64,000 nt of DNA from NCBI RefSeq assembly GCF_004362525.1, contig NZ_SNXS01000004.1:62001-126000 (forward strand), read 5' to 3'. Below, piece after piece: positions 58,188-64,000 of the stretch. The translations under genes were made by a program, and so were the position numbers. The notes below the pieces were generated by a model. That model did not search any database. It worked only from the letters and a program-made list of their open reading frames with translations, and was not told the DNA's origin. The stretch is from Roseateles toxinivorans. GTDB taxonomy: Bacteria > Pseudomonadota > Gammaproteobacteria > Burkholderiales > Burkholderiaceae_C. Numbering within the stretch: the stretch's first letter is position 1; every line of letters begins with the position of its first letter.

Positions 58188-58216
58188 TTGTCTTTTTTTC
58201 ATTTTGAGCCTAGATT
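58188..58216 (+). promoter_or_regulatory. promoter of the REP-type transposase gene
   Basis: TTGTCT (58188-58193) and TAGATT (58211-58216) are exactly 17 bp apart. The ATG of the next gene is at 58223, 7 bases after the -10 box, so the transcript may begin at or next to the start codon. Confidence 0.55.
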
Positions 58217-58222
58217 GCAGTC

Positions 58223-59104
58223 ATGGCACGCCCTCTACGCATCGAATTCCCCGGCGCGGTTTATCACGTGACCTCCCGCGGTCATGCGAATGCCGCGATC
58301 TTCATGGACGACGCGGATCGGCAGTCCCTGCTGTCGGTGATTGAGCAGGGCATGGCGCGCTTCGACGCCCAGGTGCTGGCTTACAGTCTGCTGGGTGAGC
58401 ACTACCAGCTGCTGCTCTACACGGCCCAGGGCAATCTGTCGCGGTTGATGCGGCATATCAACGGCGTCTACACCCAGGCCTTCAACCGGCGCCACGGCAA
58501 GAACGGCCCGGTGTTCCAGGGCCGCTTCAAGGGCGTGCTGGTGAACCGCGATCAGCATCTGCTCTCGGCCTGCCAGTATGTAGAGTCGGCGCCCAAGCGA
58601 GCCGGACTGACCCGTGGTGATGGCTACTGGCCCTGGTCCAGCCACGCCGCCCACACCCTGCAGACCGACACACCCGCATGGCTGGAGACCAAGGGCCTGC
58701 TGAGCTATGTGCTGGGCCGCGAGGCGCGCACGCCGGGGGACCAGCGCAAGGCGGCGCAGAAGTACCAGTCCTCGCTGGCGGTGTTTGACGGTGACAAATT
58801 CTGGGACGCCACCCTGCGCCACCAGATCTATCTGGGCGACGAGGCCTTTGTGGCGCGCATGCAGGCAACGGCTGGCGCCGGCAAGGGTCGGCCGGCAGGC
58901 AAGAGCGGCAAGGCCAGGAACGGCAAGACCGGCGTGGCGCAGTGGATCAAGGACAGCGACAGCCGCGAGCAGGGCCTGCTGCGTGCCTATACCGAGGGGG
59001 GCCTGAGCATGACGGCAATGGCTGATGGCCTGGGCCTTTCGGTGTCTCGGGTCAGCCGGCTGATTGCACGGGCCGAGGCGCAGCGCGGCGGCGTCCCCCG
59101 ATAA
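58223..59104 (+). CDS. REP-associated tyrosine transposase-like protein (RAYT/Y1_Tnp)
   Basis: A 293-residue protein. Residues about 1-130 match the Y1 transposase domain: MARPLRIEFPGAVYHVTSRG, a segment GEHYQLLLYT where most members have a His-x-His (HUH) metal motif, and QYVESAPKRAGL with the likely nucleophile Tyr. The second His is Gln here. A C-terminal Lys/Gly linker and HTH-like segment (LSMTAMADGLGLSVSRVSRLI) follow. No flanking inverted repeats or target duplication are seen, so it is a single-copy RAYT, perhaps domesticated, rather than an insertion sequence. Confidence 0.85.
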   Translation: MARPLRIEFPGAVYHVTSRGHANAAIFMDDADRQSLLSVIEQGMARFDAQVLAYSLLGEHYQLLLYTAQGNLSRLMRHINGVYTQAFNRRHGKNGPVFQGRFKGVLVNRDQHLLSACQYVESAPKRAGLTRGDGYWPWSSHAAHTLQTDTPAWLETKGLLSYVLGREARTPGDQRKAAQKYQSSLAVFDGDKFWDATLRHQIYLGDEAFVARMQATAGAGKGRPAGKSGKARNGKTGVAQWIKDSDSREQGLLRAYTEGGLSMTAMADGLGLSVSRVSRLIARAEAQRGGVPR

Positions 59105-59135
59105 GGACGGACAGGCAAGACCTGGCGCCATGAAA

Positions 59136-59157
59136 AAAGCCTCCCGCGGGAGGCTTT
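59136..59157. terminator. bidirectional intrinsic terminator
   Basis: AAAGCCTCCC and GGGAGGCTTT form a palindromic hairpin with A-run on the left and T-rich run on the right, between the convergent transposase and peptidylprolyl isomerase genes. Confidence 0.85.
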
Positions 59158-59178
59158 CTCATTGGCGCAAGTCTGGAC

Positions 59179-59982
59179 TTAGCGCGAGAACTTGTAGTCC
59201 GTCTTCGCCTTGTCCTTCAGCTCGTCGCGGAACTTGGCCAGCTTTTGCTGGGCCATGCGCTGCTGGATCTGGGGCTTGACTTCCTCGAAGCCGGGGAACT
59301 GGGCTTCGCGCGTGTCTTCCAGGCGGATGACGTGGAAGCCGAACTGGGTCTTGACCGGGGTCTCGGTCATCTGGCCCTTGGTCAGCTGCGTCAGTGCCTG
59401 GCTGAACTCGGGCACATAGCTGTTGGCATTGGCCCAGTCCAGGTCACCGCCGTTTTCGGCCGAACCGGTGTCCTTGGACGACTTCTTGGCCAGGTCTTCG
59501 AACTTGGCGCCGGCCTTGATCTGGGCGATCAGGGTCTTGGCGTCTTCTTCCTTCTCGACCAGGATGTGGCGTGCGCGGTACTCGCTGCCGCTGGCCTGGG
59601 CCTTGACCTTGTCGTACTCGGCCTTGGCTTCAGCGTCGGTGACCGGGTTCTTCTTGCCGAAGTCTTCGAACAGCTCGCGTATCAGCAGGCTCTGGCGAGC
59701 CAGCTCCATCTGGGCCTTGTAGTCTGCGCTGGCGGGGATGCCGCGCTTCTCGGCTTCCTGCATGAAGATCTCGCGCAGCACGACTTCATCGCGCACCTGC
59801 GCTTCCATTTCGGGCGTGCGCTGCTGCTGGCCGTTGCGTGTGACTTGCTGAATCAGCGTGTCCGCACGCGACTTCGGCACGGCCTTGCCGTTCACGGTCG
59901 CAATGTTCTGCGCGCTGGCCGAGATGGGCAGCAGGGCAGCGGACGCGGCCGCCAGCAGGGCGGTCAGGACGATCTTCTTCAT
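59179..59982 (-). CDS. periplasmic peptidylprolyl isomerase (PpiC/parvulin type)
   Basis: A 267-residue folding factor: signal peptide (1-24, ending ASA), an N-terminal helical SurA-like region (about 25-130) and a parvulin domain (about 135-235: RARHILVEKEEDA, GGDLDW, QFGFHVIRLED). It speeds proline isomerisation in periplasmic or outer-membrane proteins. The start at 59982 gives the signal peptide and has AAAGG upstream. It ends the selO-msrB-yciB-bolA-ppiC series. Confidence 0.92.
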   Translation of the reverse strand: MKKIVLTALLAAASAALLPISASAQNIATVNGKAVPKSRADTLIQQVTRNGQQQRTPEMEAQVRDEVVLREIFMQEAEKRGIPASADYKAQMELARQSLLIRELFEDFGKKNPVTDAEAKAEYDKVKAQASGSEYRARHILVEKEEDAKTLIAQIKAGAKFEDLAKKSSKDTGSAENGGDLDWANANSYVPEFSQALTQLTKGQMTETPVKTQFGFHVIRLEDTREAQFPGFEEVKPQIQQRMAQQKLAKFRDELKDKAKTDYKFSR

Positions 59983-60088
59983 GGGGGTGTGGCCTTTCAA
60001 CAGACTCGACCGGCAGTTCCTGCCGGGACATTCGACACCGCGCAAGGCGGCTGTGGGCAAATTGACGGTTTGGGAAGACTTGAAAACG

Positions 60089-60364
60089 TCAGCACTCCTG
60101 AGGCGTGCGGGCGTCGATGACGAGCGCATGTATGCCTTGGTGCATCAATTCACGGAGGGCATCATATACGAGGCGATGGCGGGCCACTCTTGACAGGCCG
60201 GCGAAGCGTTCGCTGACCAGGCGCACCGTGTAATGGCCGCCCTCGCGGGCACCGGCGTGGCCGGCATGGAGGTGGCTGTCGTCCCGTACCTCCAGGCCCT
60301 GCTCGCCGAAGGCCAGGGCCAGGCGCTCGCGTATGGCTTCAACGCCGGCGTGTGTCGTGCTCAT
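60089..60364 (-). CDS. bolA: BolA family protein
   Basis: A 91-residue protein with the BolA fold: DDSHLHAGHAG (the HAGH-type loop with His ligands), a FxGxSRVxRHRLVY stretch and LMHQGIHALVIDARTP at the end. With monothiol glutaredoxins, BolA proteins hold an Fe-S cluster and act in iron or stress regulation. The start overlaps the yciB stop by 4 bp. The gene lies between yciB and ppiC. Confidence 0.92.
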   Translation of the reverse strand: MSTTHAGVEAIRERLALAFGEQGLEVRDDSHLHAGHAGAREGGHYTVRLVSERFAGLSRVARHRLVYDALRELMHQGIHALVIDARTPQEC

Positions 60365-61014
60365 GGCGTGGCATCCTTCGCGGCACCTTCGGGCGGCGTC
60401 TCTTCCTTCAGATGGGGGCTGAGGTAGAGGCCCTGGGCGATGGTGAACAAAAGGATCAGCCCGGTCGTGCCGAAAACCTTGAAGCTGGCCCAGGTGGAGG
60501 TGCTGAAGTTGTAGGCCACCAGCAGATTGAGCACACCCATGAAGGCGAAGAAGCCTATCCAGGCCCAGTTCAGGCGCTGCCAGATGGCGTCGGGCAGGGG
60601 CAGCTCCTTGCCCATCATGGCCTGGATCAGGTTCTTGCCGAAGAAGCGGGCGCTGACCCAGAAGGTCAGGGCCATGGCCCAGTACAGGCCGCTGGGCTTC
60701 CACTTGATGAAGGTCTCGTTGTGGAACCAGACGGTGGCGCCACCCAGCACGACCACCAGCACCAGGCTGATCCACAGCATTGTGTCGACCTTGCGGCGCA
60801 TCAGCTTGAGCACCAGCACCTGGGTCAGGGTGGCGGCAATCACCACCAGGGTGGCCAGCAGCACCGGCGCCTCGCTGGCGCCGACGACACCGCCCTTCAC
60901 CAGAAAGCCGAAATGCTGGCTGGCAAAGGCCGCCGCTGCGTCCGCCGAGCCTTCGGCGAACTTGAAGGTCGCAAAAAACAGTATCAGCGGCAGGAAGTCG
61001 AGCAGGATTTTCAT
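60361..61014 (-). CDS. yciB: septation protein A / inner-membrane protein YciB
   Basis: A 217-residue membrane protein with five to six hydrophobic helices and the family opening MKILLDFLPLILFF. The inner segments KWKPSGLYW, FFGKNLIQAMMGKELPLPDAIW (partial) and LNWAWIGFFAFMG are typical of YciB/IspA. It is linked to envelope integrity and cell division in E. coli and to septation in Shigella. It is translationally coupled to bolA. Confidence 0.93.
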   Translation of the reverse strand: MKILLDFLPLILFFATFKFAEGSADAAAAFASQHFGFLVKGGVVGASEAPVLLATLVVIAATLTQVLVLKLMRRKVDTMLWISLVLVVVLGGATVWFHNETFIKWKPSGLYWAMALTFWVSARFFGKNLIQAMMGKELPLPDAIWQRLNWAWIGFFAFMGVLNLLVAYNFSTSTWASFKVFGTTGLILLFTIAQGLYLSPHLKEETPPEGAAKDATP

Positions 61015-61101
61015 GGGCGAGGTCGGGCACGGCAGGGAGCAGCGCCATCTGATGTCAGGCGGCGTATTTGGTTCAATCGCGCCAGCCCGGGCGCTGGTGT
61101 A

Positions 61102-61512
61102 TCAAGCCTTGGGCGCGAAGTCTATCGCAGCCGAGTTGATGCAGAAGCGCTCGCCGGTCGGCTCGGGCCCGTCGGGGAAGACATGGCCCAGGTGCGAGCC
61201 GCAGTTATTGCAACGCACCTCGACCCGCACCATGCCATGGGCCTTGTCGATCACCCTCTCGACCACGGCGCTGTTCACCGGCGCCCAGTAGCTGGGCCAG
61301 CCGCAGCCGGCATCGAACTTGGTGTCGGCCTCGAACAGCGGCGTGCCGCAGCCCACGCAGTTGTAGTGGCCGGCCTCGAAATGATCCCAATACTTGCCGG
61401 TGAAGGCGCGCTCGGTGGCGGCGTGGCGGGCCACCTGGTATTGCATGGGGTCAAGCTCGGCACGCCATTGCTCGTCGGTCTTCTTGACCGGGTACTTGCT
61501 GTCGTCGCTCAT
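61102..61512 (-). CDS. msrB: peptide-methionine (R)-S-oxide reductase
   Basis: A 136-residue repair enzyme. Two CxxC pairs bind zinc (NCVGCG and RCNNCG), and the catalytic Cys is in RFCINSAAI near the C end. GCGWPSYW and GHVFPDGP are family signatures. It reduces methionine-R-sulfoxide in proteins. It overlaps the selO stop by 4 bp, so the two are translationally coupled. Confidence 0.96.
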   Translation of the reverse strand: MSDDSKYPVKKTDEQWRAELDPMQYQVARHAATERAFTGKYWDHFEAGHYNCVGCGTPLFEADTKFDAGCGWPSYWAPVNSAVVERVIDKAHGMVRVEVRCNNCGSHLGHVFPDGPEPTGERFCINSAAIDFAPKA

Positions 61513-63032
61513 GATGAACAGGAGACCTCCAGATGTTGGGCCCAGTCGGGCGGGAAGGCCGCGTCGGCGGCCACTGCAGGTTCGTCGTACGGGGACGCCA
61601 GAACTTTCAGCAGGCGTTCGACCTCGCTGAAATCACCATCGCGGGCCTGGCGTATGGCCTGCTCGGCCAGGTGGTTGCGCAGGACCACGGCCGGATTGGT
61701 GGCCAGCATCCGCGCGTGGCGCTCGGCGGGCACCGAGCGCTCCTGCGCCAGCCGGTCCTGGTAGCGCAGCGCCCAGGCGTCGAAGGCATCGCGGTCGAGG
61801 AACAGATCGCGCACGGCGCGGCGGCTGGCCTCATCGTCGGCGTCGAATCGGGACAGGCGGCGGAAGGTGATCGTGAAATCGGCGCGGGCGGCGGCCATCA
61901 GTCGCAGCAGGTCATCGACCAGCGCGCGGTCGGCATCCAGCTCGGTGGCCAGGCCCAGCTTGGCGCGCATGCGGCGCATCAGCGCCTCGGGGAAGACTGT
62001 CTTGTAGGGTTCCAGCGCGGCGATGGCCGCCTCGCTGCCGTCGTTCAAGTCATTCAACAGAGGCAGCATGGCCTGGGCCAATGCATGCAGATTCCAGAAC
62101 GCGACATTGGGCTGGCGGGCGTAGGCGTAGCGGCCCTGGTTGTCGGAGTGGTTGCAGACATGGCCGGGGTCGAAGGCGTCCAGAAAACCGAAGGGGCCGT
62201 AATCCAGGGTCAGGCCCAACATCGACATATTGTCGGTATTCATCACGCCATGGCAGAAACCCACCGACTGCCAGGCCGCCATCAGTTCGGCGGTCTGGCG
62301 GGCCACTTTCTCCAGCAAGGCCAGATTGGGATTCTCGGCGGCCAGGCATTCGGGTGCGTGGTGCTGAATCATGAAGTCGGCCAGCTCGCGCAGCGCGGCG
62401 TGCTGGTCGTCATTGGCGATATGGGCGAAGTGCTCGAAATGACCGAAGCGCAGAAAGCTCGGCGCGACGCGGGTGACGATGGCCGCCGTCTCCATCTCCT
62501 CGCGGCGCACGCCCAAGTGCGAGCCGGTGATGCACAGCGCCCGGGTGGTCGGTATACCCAGGGCGTGCATGGCCTCGGAGCAGAGGAATTCACGGATCGA
62601 CGAGCGCAGCACGGCGCGGCCATCGCCCATGCGGGAGTAGGGCGTCAGGCCCGCGCCCTTGAGCTGCACATCCCACAGGCCCTGGGGCGTCATCGTTTCA
62701 CCGAGGCTCAGCGCCCGGCCATCACCCAGCTGGCCGGCCCAGACGCCGAACTGGTGGCCGCTGTAGACGCTGGCCAGTGGCCGCATGCCCGGCCACAGCG
62801 CATTGCCGCTGACGACCTCCAGCGCGCCGGGTTGCTGCCACCAGTCCGCGGCCCAGCCCAATGTCTGCGCGCAGGCCTCGCTGCGCGCCACCCAGTGTGG
62901 GGCGGGGGCGGGGCTGGGCGGCAACTCGGTGTAGAAGCGGTTGCCGAGCGCTGCAATGCGTTGCGACCAGGCGGGAGGCGAGGGAACTTCGGGCGCTGTT
63001 TCGGGTCGCGTCAGACCGGTGTCGGCAAGCAT
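61509..63032 (-). CDS. selO: protein adenylyltransferase SelO (YdiU family)
   Basis: A 507-residue pseudokinase-fold enzyme that transfers AMP to Ser/Thr/Tyr of proteins. Family segments seen are [52 protein letters not shown] and [10 protein letters not shown]. The C end is VSCSS, with Cys where eukaryotic members have selenocysteine. The start at 63032 gives the usual length. SelO is tied to redox control, which fits its coupling to msrB. Confidence 0.95.
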   Translation of the reverse strand: MLADTGLTRPETAPEVPSPPAWSQRIAALGNRFYTELPPSPAPAPHWVARSEACAQTLGWAADWWQQPGALEVVSGNALWPGMRPLASVYSGHQFGVWAGQLGDGRALSLGETMTPQGLWDVQLKGAGLTPYSRMGDGRAVLRSSIREFLCSEAMHALGIPTTRALCITGSHLGVRREEMETAAIVTRVAPSFLRFGHFEHFAHIANDDQHAALRELADFMIQHHAPECLAAENPNLALLEKVARQTAELMAAWQSVGFCHGVMNTDNMSMLGLTLDYGPFGFLDAFDPGHVCNHSDNQGRYAYARQPNVAFWNLHALAQAMLPLLNDLNDGSEAAIAALEPYKTVFPEALMRRMRAKLGLATELDADRALVDDLLRLMAAARADFTITFRRLSRFDADDEASRRAVRDLFLDRDAFDAWALRYQDRLAQERSVPAERHARMLATNPAVVLRNHLAEQAIRQARDGDFSEVERLLKVLASPYDEPAVAADAAFPPDWAQHLEVSCSS

Positions 63033-63115
63033 CGTCGCAGTGTAACGAGGGTGACTTTGACCCGTGAATTGCAGGGGTAAACTGAACTGAACACACCAGC
63101 AACAGGAGACAAGCA

Positions 63116-64000
63116 ATGCCAGCCTTGATGGGTCAGATGATGCAGATGCCGCTGCTCATATCGTCCTTGATCACCCATGCGGCGCGCCACGCGGCCGACA
63201 CGGAGATCGTCAGCAAGCGCAACGAGGGCGATCTTCACCGCTACACCTGGAAAGACGCCGAACTGCGCTCGCGCAAGCTGGCCCAGGCGCTGGCCCGGCT
63301 CGGCTGTGAGGCCGGCGACCGCGTCGGCACGCTGGCCTGGAACGGCTACCGTCACCTGGAGATCTACTACGGCAGCTCGGGGTCGGAGCTGGTTTGCCAC
63401 ACCATCAATCCGCGGCTGTTCCCGGAGCAGATCGTCTGGATCGCCAATGACGCGGCCGACAAGGTGCTCTTCTTCGACCTGAGCTTCCTGCCCCTCGTGG
63501 AGAAGATCGCCGCCCAGTTGCCGACCGTGCGCCACTTCGTGCTGATGACGGATCGCGCCCATATGCCGGCCGCCAGCGTCATACCGGATCTGCTGTGTTT
63601 TGACGAACTGGTCGAAGCCGAAGATGGCCACTACCAGTGGCCCGAGTTCGACGAGAACACTGCATCGTCGATCTGCTACACCTCGGGCACGACCGGCCAT
63701 CCCAAGGGCGCCGTCTACAGCCACCGCTCGACCCTGCTGCACGCCTTCGGCTCGGCCCTGCCCGATGCGATGGACTGCTCGGCCAAGGACGTGATTCTGC
63801 CGGTGGTGCCGATGTTCCACGTCAACGCCTGGGGCCTGCCCTACAGCGGGGCGCTGGTCGGCGCCAAGCTGGTGTTCCCCGGCCCGCACCTGGACGGCAA
63901 GTCGCTGTACGAGCTGTTCGAGGGTGAGCAGGTCAGCTTCAGCGCCGGCGTGCCAACGGTATGGTTGGGCCTGCTGACCTATATGAAGGCCAACGGCCTG
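63116..64000 (+). CDS. AMP-dependent acyl-CoA ligase (N-terminal part, cut by window end)
   Basis: The first 295 codons of an acyl-CoA synthetase; the gene runs off the window. The AMP-binding motif [11 protein letters not shown] is seen near residue 185, with ICYTSG before it and [10 protein letters not shown] after, as in medium/long-chain fatty-acid or methylmercaptopropionate-CoA ligases. It activates a carboxylic acid with ATP and CoA. CAGGAGAC gives a good ribosome site before ATG 63116. It is divergent from selO, with 83 bp between the starts. Confidence 0.9.
   Translation, partial: MPALMGQMMQMPLLISSLITHAARHAADTEIVSKRNEGDLHRYTWKDAELRSRKLAQALARLGCEAGDRVGTLAWNGYRHLEIYYGSSGSELVCHTINPRLFPEQIVWIANDAADKVLFFDLSFLPLVEKIAAQLPTVRHFVLMTDRAHMPAASVIPDLLCFDELVEAEDGHYQWPEFDENTASSICYTSGTTGHPKGAVYSHRSTLLHAFGSALPDAMDCSAKDVILPVVPMFHVNAWGLPYSGALVGAKLVFPGPHLDGKSLYELFEGEQVSFSAGVPTVWLGLLTYMKANGL

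Noticed and set aside
58078-59178. Insertion sequence around the RAYT-like gene
   Set aside because: No terminal inverted repeats or target duplication were found; the gene has its own promoter and terminator.

Overview
The window is high-G+C, densely coded bacterial DNA with no rRNA, tRNA, CRISPR array or prophage that I could see. Gene families and order point to a betaproteobacterium of the order Burkholderiales, most likely the Roseateles/Paucibacter/Rubrivivax-Leptothrix group: four PEP-CTERM exoproteins, many c-di-GMP proteins, paired TonB receptors and a selO-msrB-yciB-bolA-ppiC cluster. This assignment is inference from gene content; no marker rRNA is present.

Layout. 1-7140: a tiny exported protein with two TonB-box-like repeats, a methyltransferase, two short-chain dehydrogenases, an S9 peptidase, a second TonB-box-like mini-protein beyond an 87-bp palindrome, a Tim44-like protein and a cold-shock gene with a long leader. 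7140-15600: rsgA, then a phospholipase C between two PEP-CTERM genes, a pseudouridine synthase and a TPR-GGDEF-EAL protein. 15600-18900: three genes for exported proteins (PEP-CTERM, unknown, caspase-fold-like DUF6345 type) behind one promoter and a structured leader. 18950-22660: a creatininase gene divergent from a translationally coupled trio (questin-oxidase-like, MFS exporter, SufR-like cysteine-rich regulator), with a palindromic operator between them. 22660-34160: TonB receptor / metallo-beta-lactamase-fold hydrolase / tyrosine phosphatase operon, TPR-GAF-GGDEF cyclase, PEP-CTERM protein, serine hydrolase, CNNM/CorC protein and DUF3047 lipoprotein. 34158-42650: VF530 protein, a 1310-residue propeller sensor kinase, panBC and ygiQ. 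42900-49400: a second TonB receptor with a periplasmic binding protein, then two genes behind sigma-28 (FliA)-like promoters, one encoding a 100-residue mini flagellar rod protein. 49400-56100 (minus strand): ABC exporter, tandem degenerate GGDEF protein, dbpA, queE and a triple-domain QueD. 56200-64000: nitrilase plus phytanoyl-CoA-dioxygenase-like gene, a solo REP-type transposase with an apparently leaderless promoter, ppiC, bolA, yciB, msrB, selO, and the start of an acyl-CoA ligase cut by the window edge.

The least ordinary signals are: (i) two mini-proteins made of little more than an export signal and a doubled TonB-box-like motif also found in the two receptors here; (ii) a one-chain QueD with three pterin-synthase domains whose catalytic residues are split between copies; (iii) two sigma-28-like promoters on orphan genes, one for a rod protein reduced to its two ends; (iv) a palindrome-controlled questin-oxidase/efflux/Fe-S-regulator operon; (v) an exported clan-CD-peptidase-like protein behind a structured leader.
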